Shown here: positions 1 to 11,276 of the stretch, piece after piece | How positions within the stretch are numbered: position 1 is the stretch's first letter | Layout of the letters: the number at the start of each line of letters is the position of its first letter | Assembly: GCF_030247185.1 (NCBI RefSeq) | Contig: NC_080571.1 | Span: 12,803,631 to 12,867,630, forward strand | DNA length: 64,000 nucleotides | From: Malaya genurostris | Taxonomy: Eukaryota > Arthropoda > Insecta > Diptera > Culicidae | Reading direction: 5' to 3' | Translations under genes and position numbers: made by a program | Notes under the pieces: model-generated | The model's input: only the letters and a program-made list of their open reading frames with translations | Told to the model about the DNA's origin: nothing | Databases searched by the model: none

Positions 1-999
1 CCTCGGTCCTGGTGAAAAGAGGAGTCTCAAAGCACCTAACGAGCGTTCCATTTGGGGGGAGGGGAATCACACACGTGTCACAACAAGTACCCTTCAAATG
101 AACCCTTGAATTACATCCAGTGTATTTTTTAACCGCCAGCGAGGCCACACTTTGAATATCAATCGGAACTTTCCGGTGCCCTGAAAAGCAGTAGTGAAAC
201 GTGGTCACAGACGACGACAGCGACGAAAAAAACACTCGCATCCAACCTCGCGTTCACAAATAAGCAGACACCCATCAAATTAACACTTTTTTTCAAGTGA
301 TTAATGGTCCTGTCATGGTGGTACCAGCTCTTTCCGATCCAATCCAGAAAAGGATCTACCGGCAAAGGGTCGATTGTTTGTGAGCTGCAACCTCCCGCTG
401 CCAGGTGAAAGACGAGTGGAAACGTGAGTGAAGTTCTGCTTTCGTAGGCCACCACCACCACCCGGGGAAGGAGTGAAGTCAAGCTGCGGAAAAGGAACAA
501 ACTCCTTTTCATCGTATTTTGTGTTTCGGAGCAAACCGGCATCCTGGATTCGGCAATCGTCGTCGTCGTCGGATGTCACCGGCGGTGGTTTCGGTACAGC
601 ACCACGTCGTCGGCCTCAAAGTGACGTGATTGTTATTGTACAGTTCCTGCTTTTCATACACAGTCTTCCCATTGACATGGTTCAGAACTGAATATCTAAT
701 GGCTGCCTGGCACCAGTGCCGGAGGTGGAAAGTTGAGAACGTGCCTACTCGGATGGGGCTTCGGGGCAGTTTTGCTGGTGCAGTGATGCCAAAACACAGT
801 CGAACGGTGGTTGTCAGGCAACGGAACCCGTCCGATAGGCCGACTAGATGGTGAATGAACCTTTGTCAGCTGGCTTCGGGAAGGAAGAGCACATATCCGA
901 CAACCTTTGCAATTATTTTCAGCTTTTCTTATCCACGGGGTGGGGGACCCGGGGAGGCAAAAATAAAACTTTTAACAAAAACGCAGCGAGCTGGAAACA

Positions 1000-1018
1000 T
1001 GTGTGTGTGTGTGTGTGT
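1000..1018. repeat. (TG)n microsatellite
   Basis: Uninterrupted TG dinucleotide run, followed by TTTGTTTG. Confidence 0.9.
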
Positions 1019-1627
1019 TTGTTTGTATTCATTACCGGTAGGATGGTTTCGGATAAGTGTTTCCTACTTGAATACCCCACTCGAGGCGGCAAGGTAAAAC
1101 AAAAGCGTAAGGAAGGAAAAATGGTTTTCTCCTCTGCAGCCCGGTAGTTTGTTGAACTTTTCCTGCTCAGTCAGTACAGAAGTGTCCTCCTGTCCATCAT
1201 GCAACAATGAATAGCAAGGGTCGTCGGTTACGTTCTTTGCTTACTGCACGTGGGGCTCCTCTTATCATTCTCGTTTTTTCTTTCTCCGTCTCGTATCAAG
1301 AAACCGACCGGCCAACCGATGTCAAACGGATCACACATATTTCGGTGCTACGGAAAAGTGACAAAAAGGAGGGGGCAATGGAACGAAGGGCGAGAAGTAT
1401 TACTGAAAGTGTCCTACGTCTTTGTTTGCTTTGATGCGATACTTTACCAACTCTTCTGGTGAGCTGAGTGAAACCGGTGTTGATGTTGAATGCTGTGCCG
1501 TTGTAATGAAATGCAATATACCAGGACAATGAGTGTTGGCACTCGACTCAAGTTACGTACGAAGAAATCTCTATCGTTAGTACATTTAATACAATTAGAA
1601 TCGGCTAAGGTTACTGACGCATTATGC

Positions 1628-1647
1628 TTCTTCTTCTTCTTCTTCTT
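1628..1647. repeat. (TTC)n microsatellite
   Basis: Short run of TTC triplets. It is pyrimidine-rich and lies just upstream of the possible exon ending near 1724. Confidence 0.85.
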
Positions 1648-1800
1648 GCTGCTCGAGCATGTGCCCTGCTGGGATGCTGACAGATGCTCGATGAATGCGG
1701 GTATCCTTTGGACGATGGTGAAGTAAGTACAGACGACATTTACGGAATTGACGTTTCAAGCCGGCAGGAGTTTTCTTCAGGTTGCTTCGAGGGGAGTTGA

Positions 1801-2760
1801 TTTATTTATGTTGTCTGGTTAAAATTTACTTTTTTCTGAACATAAAAAATATATTTGCTTGTTTATGTTTTTCTGCATTATTGAATACTAAATTTGTGAA
1901 TGAGGGATTATATAGTAATATAACACCTAGTGTAATCTACATTGATCCCTGCATGCTGATGAATACCGATGAAAATCTACTTGGGAAGGAAGGATTGTTA
2001 GTTCAATGCGTGTTGCTACTTGAAACCGAGGAATCCTCAGCATTTTCACATGCATCATAGAAGGGATTGTTAGTAAGTAAATTTTCGAACAATATTGTCA
2101 TGTGTTTATTGCTCTGGGTGGCCAGCTGCCGAGAAAATGTGCTTCCTACCAAATTTCTTCAGAAACTCGTAAAATTGCGGACAGTCGGCTGTCGGGAGGT
2201 TTGTTATCAATTTATACATTTAACTCATTGCGTTTTGTTTTTTTTTTCTAAATAGACAGTCGTCATTTTGGCAAAATATCTGTTAGTATCGAACAACAAC
2301 GCTATACGATACGATACGAAGTAATGTCGAGATCTACTCCCTAACCAAAATAATATAATACCAAATGGATCCTTTTCGCTGTCTAAGTAATATTTACATA
2401 CCTTCCAGAAACAATTTGATATCTGTACGATTATAAACTTCATGCGCACGTCTTACATTTAGCGTTTAACCTGAAGCAAAATAGATCCATTGATCAAACG
2501 TTCCCCGAATATTCGACGGAGTTTTGTCTTGCCCGATTTTGAGTAAGGCGAAACATAATGAGGCATTTGCGGGTGGGTTTGCTGCAGACCAATTTTAAAT
2601 TTTCAACCAGAATCATAGAATTAATTTGAAAATTTTTTGTATAAAATAATTGCGAAAAAAGTGTTGTCGCTAGTGTTCTCTGGTATGCGTGGGCCGATCT
2701 TCAAATGATTTTTTTTTGTTCGAAAGGTGACATTTATGCGGAGGTTTTAGGCTATAGTAC
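1801..2760. other. AT-rich segment, nothing recognised
   Basis: No coding similarity, terminal repeats or tandem structure could be seen here. Confidence 0.5.
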
Positions 2761-2764
2761 ATAA

Positions 2765-3010
2765 GGAAAATCCTTCGGAAAGGAAGTTGATAAAAACTAG
2801 AAAATTGGTTCGTTTAGAATTGGAAATTTTCCATTCAATGTATGCTAGATCTCCAATGATTGTTTGGCGCGTATGAAGTTGTTAAATGCTAGCTGAATGT
2901 AGAGCAAAATATGAATACTAGATTATTAATAAAATCGTTTGGCGCCAAACGAGCTGATTTGTGCAAAAATTTCTCTGAGCCTACTCGATTCACGTGTTTC
3001 TTTATTTTAA
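2765..3010. mobile_element. Helitron-related fragment
   Basis: The segment contains a series of phrases also found inside the Helitron at 9125-10277: AAAATCC...GGAAAG, then CTAGATCTCC, then TGATTGTTTGGCGCG, and later ATCGTTTGGCGC. A third relative lies at 39.7 kb, sharing GAGCAAAATATGAATACTAG. Neither terminus (5' TC or 3' CTAG) can be assigned, so this is an internal fragment of a non-autonomous element. Confidence 0.5.
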
Positions 3011-3960
3011 ATCACATATTTAATTAAGAACAGCATACAGGTTTCCATTTTCTGATATATAAATTTGGGTTTAATGCCGTCAAGTCAAATTATAGAACGG
3101 CATTTTTTTATGATTTATTGTTTTCCTAAACCTCCAGAAATGTGAATCCTATCTTCACGATAGATATAATTATTGCTGTCACAATGCGTCGAAATTTTAT
3201 TCAAAGACAACAGAATTGAGGTGTGCTACCACTTCAAACTAACACCGTTAATTCAAACACCAAAATTTTTCGGCTTTCTACTTTTTGTAACAATTCTATT
3301 CGAATTAGAAAGATGTTTTTTTTTTCGTCTAGAATTTTTCATAAGCATTTCCCATGCTATACCTTTGAAGGATTCTTTGAACGAGATTTTGTGTTTTTTT
3401 TTCTCGAAACGCCCTCAAAATTTAGTCAATTGCTTCAAATTGCAGTTTATTTGAATTCAAACGTCTTCAATTGGCCCAAACACGATCCAAATTATATCAA
3501 CCCAGAGTACTTCGAAATTTCAAATTATTTGCGTTTGAGTGGCTATGAAAACTTTCGTCCAATGTACTCAAATCATCCAGTTTGCCTCCTATTATTGAAT
3601 TACATCGATGGAACCACCTGTTTCACCTATTCGAACGATTCACTCTCTTGCTCATAAACTGTCAACCTGATTTTGGTTGTATTTTGCTTGGGTCATTTGG
3701 AACTTCTAAGAGCAGGAAAAACGGCTTAAAAGTGCGAAGTGTACCTGTTTTGGGGAAAAATGTTGAGATTGAAAACAATTGTCAGATGATTCATTTTTAC
3801 GCAACATGAAGGATAATACTTCTCACTGTGCGAGAAAAATACCATTCTGTACTTCACTGATCGCGAGCAGTCATGAGGGTTGTTCGATTATTCTGACTTT
3901 AAAGTATTCGAAATAATTTCCAACCAAAGATAATTGTTGATCTGTGATAAGTTCGCCGAG
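3011..3960. other. AT-rich segment with one unrecognised 144-codon frame
   Basis: The plus-strand frame 3223-3657 is the longest frame outside known transposons in this part. Its product is rich in Phe, Ser and Asn and has no motif I recognise. Poly-T runs inside it and the general AT-richness suggest a chance frame. No other structure is visible. Confidence 0.35.
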
Positions 3961-3965
3961 AGAGC

Positions 3966-4275
3966 TACAGGTACAGAAATAAGAGGAACAAGTATAGAAG
4001 GTAAGTTCAGGAATGCTTAAAGAAGGTACAGGAACAAGTGCAGAAACTACAAAACCCAGTACAGAAATGAGAGTATAGGAAGTACTGGCACAATTGCAGA
4101 GAGTGCAAAAAAGTTACAGAATGTGCAGATGATACAGATTATATCTTACAGGACCAAATACAGAAAATACTGGAACAGATACATAAACTACAGGAACAAA
4201 TTCTGAAACAAGCACACAAAGTACAAAATAAAGTGCAGAAAATAGAGGAACAAGTACAGAAATAAGTTCAAAAGT
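3966..4275. repeat. degenerate tandem array, ACAGAAAT/GGAACAAGT type
   Basis: Variants of a short unit built from GTACAGAAAT and GGAACAAGTGCAG recur about fifteen times in 300 bases. Units are imperfect and roughly 18-25 bases long, indicating an old minisatellite. Confidence 0.65.
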
Positions 4276-4688
4276 TAATCGAAAATGTTGTCAAGGCAAC
4301 AATTTTGAATGGTAAATGGTCATTCCACGCCGTCCAATGATGCCCACTGATATGTCATTTTAATTTGAACGTCATTTTCTCATCCGTTTCATTTTTCTGT
4401 TACCGTCAATAATCGTTAGGATTTTCTAGCGTGGGCAATCGTTAAGAGTCTGTTGCGTGAATTTAGTTTTTTTCTAATGGTAAATTGTACGCTGCCAGTT
4501 CGCGTTTCGGGAAATCATCAGTTTTTTATATATTGTCCTGTTGCCTGCGATATAAAAAGGTTGGGGCCACTATCATAGAGCATTATAATGATACTTTTCT
4601 TCAATAATCGCTGAAATTGATTAGCAGTTTTGATTTTCTACATCCAATCAGATATTATTGCGCTACGAAGTGTGCAGGGGTCCGCTAG
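4276..4688 (+). mobile_element. possible Helitron 3' end
   Basis: The segment ends with GCAGGGGTCCGCTAG followed by T, which fits the Helitron rule of a 3' CTRR terminus next to a T. The 5' terminus was not found, and no internal match to the better-defined Helitrons is obvious. Confidence 0.3.
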
Positions 4689-5150
4689 TTCCATATAAAC
4701 ATTCTATTGAATCTTCTTCAGATTTTACGGTCTTGGTACAACAACCACAATCCATTTTTGCTCTGCTTGACTCTGATAACACCAACAATAATATGCAGAT
4801 GGAGCTTTGATCGGTTAACATCGTTTAATTTTCGGCAGTAAATTCTCACTTTCCGTCGCTTGAACATCTGTTAGTTTCACGAATCAGCGTTATTCAATGA
4901 TAAACATTTTTAACACCCTTCACCAACCAACACAAACTTGCCGCAGCTGCACCATCACCCAAAATAACCAATTGTCGACCAATTATTTTACTATAAGTAT
5001 AACTTTTAACTTAGTATTGCATTGAAATTAGATTGTTTTGAGAGCACTACTTGGGCACCGCATCGTCGATCTTAATTGTTGTGAAATTAGACGCAAAATA
5101 AATGAAATGATGTGGTCCTGAAGGGTCCTGAAACTAAGCAAAAACCGTTC
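4689..5150. other. AT-rich segment, nothing recognised
   Basis: No repeat boundaries or coding similarity could be seen. Confidence 0.4.
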
Positions 5151-5154
5151 TTAA

Positions 5155-5885
5155 TCCACCTAGCAGTGAGATGATACCTTTTTTTTTATCAATCCTCATA
5201 TAATATTCTTCGGTGTTTTAGTTCTCATGACACTATTTTAACGAATCCTGTATTTTAATTTTTGTTTTTGAAATTCGATTTGGCCTTTTTTGAGACAACG
5301 GTTGAGGCACAAATCTCCAAATAGCTAGGGAAACGAGCCACTTGAGCCAATAATTCCTGATTGAAAATTAATGTAAACATCTTTGAGAAATTGTAATGCG
5401 TATTGAATTTTTGGGGTATCTTCCAAATCGAAAACTGAATACCGCTCAAACTGAAATAAGTGTATTTGATTGTCGACTATCAAAATCTGCAAACTCGATA
5501 AACCTGATTAATTTATGTGAAATGGGTTATTTTTATACTAATCACCCTGTATCTCCTAAACCAGAAGTATGATCTGACTAAAAAGCAAGATGTTATATAG
5601 GATCATAAGACCTTTCATTTGAATCTTAGATCGGTTCAGCCATCTACGAGAAAAATGAGTTGCCCTATTTCAATTTCGTTTCACATATCATCCTGTAGTT
5701 CGGGAATCAGAAGTCGGATCCAAACGTAATTCAGGAACCTTGTTTGGGAGCATTCGACTTCTGAATTTGTAGAAAACGGTCATCTCCGAGAAAATTGAGT
5801 GAAATTATTTGTCACATATGCATTTGCTGATCTCGACGAACTGATTCGAATGGTATATGGGTGTTATGTTCTTCCAGCATTTATT
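5155..5885 (+). repeat. dispersed repeat family A, diverged copy
   Basis: Starts with an AAAACC...TTAATCCACCTAG head and continues with the family phrases AAGTCGGATCC, CAGCCATCTACGAG, CTCGACGAACTGATTCGAA and TGGTATATG. The (CA)n core is almost lost. Compare the complete copy at 48989-49535. Confidence 0.65.
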
Positions 5886-5970
5886 GCTGTAAGTAGTTGA
5901 AATCGATATTATCATGGAATTGCTTTCAACTGCCATCGTCTGGTTTACATATGTCATATTTGAACGATTA

Positions 5971-7245
5971 AGGAGTGTATCGAAAATACATTTGTGTTGT
6001 ACGCATGTATTTGTGATGGTTTTTCATACTCGAATCACAGCATGCTGTGCGTTTGGCTGTCAGCTTTCATTTATTTACTTGTTTGTGCGGTTGACATTCT
6101 GCGTTTTCAAAATGTCGCGTATTGAAAAGAAAGTGAAAATCAAGGTTTTGGACACATGGCTAAGTGAGAAGGACATTACTATGCGAAAATTGGCGATGCG
6201 GTTTGGAATTTATCATGCCAGTGTTAAAACCATCATTAATAAGTTTGGGGAACACTATTCTTTGGATGAGCTACCAGGAAGAGGCAGAAAATACGGTTCT
6301 TCCAACCCGAAACTAGACCATAAAGTGGTATCTCTAATCATGAAGAACAAATCAATGTCAATACGTGATTTGGCCAAAAAAGCAGAAACGAGTGTCGGAA
6401 TGATCCAGCGTATCAAGAGGTGAAATTGCCTGAAGACCTAACTGAAGCAGAAAACCTCGAAACAAAGTGTAGAACAGAAGAAGGGACCAGCAACAAGAAC
6501 CCGGAAATTGTATTCGCGTCTTTTACAGTGTTTGGATGCATGCGTTTTGATGGACGATGAGACTTATGTGAAGGAGGACTCAGAAACCCTTCCATGTACA
6601 CAATACTTTACTGTCGTCGTTGGAGAGGATGTGAGCGATGCGGACTAGTCGATTCCAGTGAAGAAATTTGGTCGAAAGGTCCTGGTATGGCATGCAATAT
6701 GTTCCTGTGGTTTGAAGTCAACCATTTTTTACACTACCGCAACTATATATGCAGAAATCTATCGATCTGAGTATCTCTAGAAGAGATTGCTGCCTTTTTA
6801 TAAGAAGCATAGTACACCTTCACTGTTTTGGCTAGATTTGGCAAAACCACTCTCAATTGGCTTGCGGAAAAGGGTATAAATTTCGTTGAGAAAAAAATCA
6901 ATCCACCAAATTGCCCTCAGCTTCGACCCATCGAACGTTACTGGGCAATTGTCGGGAGGATCTTCGAGAAGACTGGTAAGGCAGCTGGGAACATGCAGGA
7001 GCTCAAAAAAAATTTGGGCTCAAGCGTCCAAAAAATGCGATTCAACACTTGTCCGGAACTTGATGAAGAGCGTTCGATCAAAAATTCGAATATTCGTGAA
7101 GGAACAATTTAAATTTCATCCGGTTTTCATTATGCTCAAGTTTAACCTCGTAAAATGAAGGATCAATTTTTAGTTTGAATAAAATATCGTTTCTATCATA
7201 GTTTGAAAGACAAATTTGTGGATTGCTTATTTTCGATACACTCCT
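5971..7245 (+). mobile_element. DD37E-type Tc1/mariner element, family 1 copy 1
   Basis: Perfect 18-bp terminal inverted repeats (AGGAGTGTATCGAAAATA) lie at 5971-5988 and, inverted, at 7228-7245. They are flanked by the TA target duplication at 5969-5970 and 7246-7247. Length is 1275 bp, the normal size for this class. Compared with copy 2 at 29.5 kb it lacks 13 bases just inside the left terminal repeat. It carries one broken transposase gene on the plus strand. Confidence 0.9.
6112..7112 (+). pseudogene. broken DD37E transposase, family 1
   Basis: This is a relic of a cut-and-paste transposase of the IS630-Tc1-mariner superfamily. The start MSRIEKK at 6112 is preferred because copy 2 and the distant copy at 31 kb begin in the same place. 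A paired helix-turn-helix follows (MRKLAMRFGI, then DLAKKAETSVGMIQRIKR). The first frame stops at 6423 where GRN became stop plus frameshift. Downstream pieces in other frames give the first catalytic Asp (LMDDETYVKED), the second (FWLDLA) and the glutamate (PQLRPIERYW). A deletion of about 16 bases lies directly after FWLDLA and shifts the frame. In copy 2 there are 37 residues between the second Asp and the Glu, which defines the DD37E group. No functional protein can be made from this copy. Confidence 0.88.
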
Positions 7246-7247
7246 TA

Positions 7248-7478
7248 TGTTGCTAAAAATGAACCGTGCTAAATTCGGTCCGAGGCAAAATGTCACGAAA
7301 AAGGATGCTGTACACAGTCTTTTTGGTACTTAGAAACAATTTTATGTTACAGTATACCAAATCGTGTTTCACGTTGCTCCCAAGCATTGCTTTGTCATAC
7401 AGCGCTCAAAACGTCTACTTTTGGAATAGGGCTGTTGACTTGTTGGATAGCTATTACCGTGCGTAATCTAAGTCTGGA
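7248..7478. other. unassigned segment
   Basis: Contains a 66-codon plus-strand frame (7266-7466) without recognisable features. Nothing else is visible. Confidence 0.3.
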
Positions 7479-7479
7479 A

Positions 7480-7815
7480 AAATATTCTGTTTTCAAGGTC
7501 AAGTGTGACAGATATTGTCAAAAAACTTAAAGTTTTGACATAAAACTTCGTATAACTCAAAAAGTAAACATCCGATCTCAAAACCATTCAATAGCGTTCT
7601 GGGTGACGGAGAGACCTTTCATTTGTGACTAGTTTGATCAAAATCGGTCCAGTCATCTCGACCTCTTTGTTGACAACACACATACACATACGGACATTTG
7701 CTCAGTTCGTCGAGCTGAATCGATTGATATATGACACTCGGCCTCCGGGCCTTGGAGAATTTTTCTAATGTTTGAGCGAATTCTATACCTATTTTTTATA
7801 TTTATAAAAAAAGGT
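7480..7815 (+). repeat. dispersed repeat, family A-type tail
   Basis: Ends with the module typical of family A: a (CA)n-like core (ACACACATACACATACGG), GTTCGTCGAGCTGAATCG, then TGACACTCGGCCTCCGGGCC. The head differs from the 49-kb copy (AACTCAAAAAGTAAACATCC), so it may be a subfamily sharing only the tail. Confidence 0.55.
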
Positions 7816-8448
7816 AAAACGGAGCTAATAGACATTCGAACCAATTTCACACACTTAAGCTTAAATGAAAGGTTTTATGGTCCCATCAGCTACTATTTCA
7901 TTTTGTCTAAGTCCGACATCCAGCTCCGGAACAACAGAGTGGATAGTGTTCAAGTAGTTTAAGTTTAAGTGTAAAGAATATCTTGTTTTTATTCAAGATT
8001 TGTTGAAACAAAACTTTAAAAATCTTTTTGAAAATATATGAGTAACATGGGAAAGATATCACAGCACCACTAGGTGAATTAAAACAAGGTTTTTTCCTTG
8101 GTATGCGAAGTAGCGTGCATGGGTTACGTATTCCTTCTTTCGTGGCTTTTGTCCCTGGTAGAGCTGCCCTCACAAAACGCTGGTAGCTTACGGTAATCGA
8201 CATTCTGTTCGCCACGGAAAAATCTGCGCAGAATTCATTTTCAAGGACTTCAGTTCAGCGCACCGGCAAATAGTGAACCCAGCACTACTGATCTAACTTA
8301 AACAACAACTTCAAGCACTATGAAACAAAAAAAAAACCGTTTTGATAAACTAACACACTAATGACAACTACGAAAAGCAGATCGGAATACAAATGCATAA
8401 TCGGTTATACCATTATGGAAACAGTATTATTAATTATGAAAACAAATA
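7816..8448. other. mixed segment with an inverted family A head
   Basis: Around 8055-8100 the minus strand carries the family A head motif AATTCACCTAGTGGTG. The rest (7816-8050 and 8100-8448) shows nothing recognisable. Confidence 0.4.
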
Positions 8449-9124
8449 AAAAAACCCTTTTTAATCCTCCTAGTGGTGTGATAATGCCTTTTTCTTTCTT
8501 CAAAATAGTCACATGATTTTTTTTATCTTTTTATAAAATAATTTCTGACACTAATTTGGGCTCATTTTTGATTTTGATTTTAACTTTGAGAAAAGTGACA
8601 CTAACCTAAAAAAACCCTTCTTGATCCACCTAGTGGTGTGATAATGCCTTTCTTTTCTTTCCTAACAGTCTCATGAAAATATATTTCATATTTTTATTAA
8701 ATAATTTCGGATACTAATTTTGACACCAATTGATTCACGAACTGATGATCTTCGAACATGATTAAAGGCCTAACAGCAGATTTCAAACGGGCCTAGACTT
8801 GTTAAAATCGGTTCATCCATCTCCGAGAAACTTGCTCGGTAAAAAAACACGTTTTGTCGGTTACTTCATTTATACCATACTAAAGTCACAGCCATTTGAT
8901 CTTCGAACTTGATAAATGGCTCGACAGTAGCTTTCAAACGAGCCTAAGTTTGTTAAAATCGGTTCAGCCATCTCTGAGAAAATTGAGCGGTGAAAATATC
9001 TTCGACAGTGCCCGCACACACACACACTTACTCACACATACATTTTCCGTTCTCGTCGAACTGAGTTCATAACACTATGGGTCTCCGAGGCTCCGTTCGA
9101 AAGTCGGTTTTCCAGCAATTCTAA
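8449..9124 (+). repeat. dispersed repeat family A, two heads and a body, split by a Helitron
   Basis: Two heads follow each other (CCTAGTGGTGTGATAATGCC at about 8470 and about 8626). They are followed by two GGTTCA-CCATCTC-GAGAAA phrases, a (CA)n core near 9015, CTCGTCGAACTGAG, and the CACTATGGGTCTCCGAGGCT variant of the tail. The 3' end is cut at 9124 by the Helitron. The missing piece TACCTTTTTATAGATAAAGG resumes at 10278. Confidence 0.75.
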
Positions 9125-10277
9125 TCTATATTTATAAAAATGCAGAGATCATTCTTTGTAATCGCATCACGTAAGAACGGATGAACGGATTTACATGATT
9201 CTTTTTTTTTATTAGTTACCACCCCTACCGGGTTCGTACATCAAAAGAATTAGGAAAACTTACCGGAAAAGTGGGAAAAATCCATAAAGTTGTTTTGTAT
9301 GGACAACGGAATTTTCCGTTGAAAAGGTCGTCAATGATTGCTAGATCTACGATTGATGTTTGGCGCGCAATGAGTTGCATAAGTGTTTGGTCGTCGGAGA
9401 AAAGAATACTAAATCGTAGGAAAAATCATTTGGCGCGCAACGAATAATTTTGTGTGAAGATTTCACATGCATACTTGTTTCATGTTTTTTATCATTTCGA
9501 GCCACGTGCTTAATTGAATATCAAAATTATTGCTTGCCAAATGACTCAATAACGGAATGCATATGACTGTTCTAGAAAACCGCTGTAAGCAGGAGAAAAA
9601 GTTCTGTTATCGTTTACCTGTTGGTGGATTGTGTGTAATGGAATTATATAAATAATATTGGTCTCGAGTTTAACAAATCAGAACATTTTTAAATGAATCA
9701 ATGAAAAGATTGTTCTATGGAAGCGCTAATATATTTTCCTTGCATTTTGCTTTCTAATGATTTAGCGTACACAATAAGTGGCAATTAGATATCAATGTTC
9801 AATATTATTATCATAATGGATTTATACTGCCATTGTATATTTAATATTCTGAGAAGAATGTTCGAATTGGTAAGATCAATACCTGAACAATATCCACTTT
9901 ATTAGAGCCTTAAAGTACGCATGGCACTTTTTGGTAACTTGAATATACAGAACAAATACTGAGAAAACTTTCTCGCTGCTTAAAAACTGTACAAGGAACT
10001 GTTTCAAAGTTTATTCTGTTGCGTCGGGCGAACATTCAAGTATGAGTAATTCCTTAAATGTGCATTTGCTCTTTTTTTTAAAACAGAAGTATTTCACATT
10101 TTCACATTATTGCTTTTTTAAGCTAAAGCGAACGTGTGTCGAATTCCGTTGAGTGTAGGTTAAGTAATTAGAAAAATAATGGAGACAAACGTTAACCACT
10201 TAGTCGTTTACTAATTCGGCTGTCCGAAAACATAAACTCGATCAAATGATTTTTGGGAGAGACGACGGGTCAGCTAG
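9125..10277 (+). mobile_element. non-autonomous Helitron
   Basis: Begins with TCTATATTTATAAAAATGCA, a typical arthropod Helitron 5' end, and ends with GACGACGGGTCAGCTAG. It sits between A (9124) and T (10278) with no target duplication, as rolling-circle Helitrons do. The host is the 3' tail of a family A repeat. The uninterrupted tail at about 18385-18420 (minus strand) shows the target reads continuously across this junction. No Rep/helicase coding remains in its 1153 bp. Confidence 0.8.
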
Positions 10278-10400
10278 TACCTTTTTATAGATAAAGGCAA
10301 AACAAGGCTATACAATCACTGTGACAACCGACTTTTGAACCGATGCCCGGAGGGCCGAATGTCATATAACATTGGGGTCCGCGGAAAACACCCCCGACTA
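10278..10400. repeat. family A tail remnant and inverted second tail
   Basis: 10278-10300 completes the interrupted plus-strand family A copy. From about 10310 the opposite strand carries another family A tail (ACTTTTGAACCGATGCC, CCCGGAGGGCCGAATGTCAT), so two tails meet end to end. Confidence 0.6.
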
Positions 10401-10496
10401 CGAGGAGCCGGCTGATGGCCCGCATGATCATCGACTTGAGCGGCTCTCCATGGTGGTGAATTTTGTGGAAGAGAAGGAAAGAAACAGAGAGAAGTT
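10401..10496. other. unassigned spacer
   Basis: GC-richer spacer between a family A tail and a truncated miniature element. It is not recognised. Confidence 0.3.
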
Positions 10497-10954
10497 TATA
10501 ATAATGATTGATTGTTGTACTCTTGAATAAAGATTGATTCATGAACTTCAGAAAGTAGTTCCCAAGAAAACTTGTTGACTATTAACTAGTAAGCATCAAA
10601 GCAATTGCATAGGTGTATCTACCAGGTAAATGTAGGTGGTATTTTCCGTTTATTAAGTGAAAATGAAAAAATATCTAATGCGGCTACGCCACATCGTTTT
10701 GGTTCATGTGCTGTCCGACCTCGCTACCGCTCGTTCAGACCTAACTTAAGCAAAGAAACCTAGCTTTGAGTAGACCGGGCAAACGAGGCGGTTACAGGTT
10801 TGTATGCAAGAGGCGTCGGCTTCGGTTATGTGGCTGCGCCACATTAGTTATACAGGAGACATAACATGCAGAAGATATGAAACGACTTTCGGCGAAATGG
10901 CATTCGGCGAAACGACTTTCGGCGAAATGGCTTTCGGCGATATGACCCGCTCCC
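10497..10954 (-). mobile_element. TTTCGGCGAAA miniature element, copy 1 (truncated)
   Basis: The right end carries four to five spaced TTTCGGCGAAA-like motifs and the terminus TATGACCCGCTCCC, which matches (inverted) the left end of copy 3 at 57984. The body aligns with copies 2 and 3 (ACCTGTAACCGCCTCG, GGTAGATACACCTATGC in inverted sense). The end near 10497 stops short, lacking the second terminal repeat. No coding capacity is visible. Confidence 0.75.
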
Positions 10955-11276
10955 GCCGCATATACAGATTAGTCTGTGTTTTATTATTTAAGATCCAACT
11001 TCCGATTCCGGAACTACAAGGCAAAATGTGCAAATCTTTGAGAAAATGCGCTTTCAATTTTCTCGGAAGTTTCTCAACCGATTTCCACAAATTAAGAAGT
11101 AAATAATAGGTCTTAAAATTCTTTAAAAAGTCCCTGAAAAGTTGATCCAGATGCGACTTCCGGTTCCGGTATTACAGTGCAATTAGTGAAAATTTTCAAT
11201 TTCACGGGTATTTTTTCACAAGCGATGGTGAAACGATGGTTAGTGGATATATAAATCTACTTTAGGACTACTAGTC

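Larger units (their letters stand above)
1..1800. other. GC-richer unique segment, no gene recognised
   Basis: This stretch is visibly richer in G+C than most of the window and shows none of the repeat families seen elsewhere. Several overlapping open frames of 60-127 codons exist on both strands, but none resembles a known protein. It may be intron, UTR or regulatory DNA of a host gene lying to the left. A GTAAGTA motif that would fit a splice donor follows a short open frame ending near 1724. Confidence 0.4.

Noticed and set aside
3223..3657. 144-codon plus-strand frame
   Set aside because: AT-rich with poly-T runs coding Phe stretches and no recognisable family; probably a chance frame.
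5914..6111. N-terminal extension of the transposase frame upstream of 6112
   Set aside because: It begins outside the element's left terminal repeat (5971) and runs through it; the conserved start MSRIE in the sister copies is at 6112.
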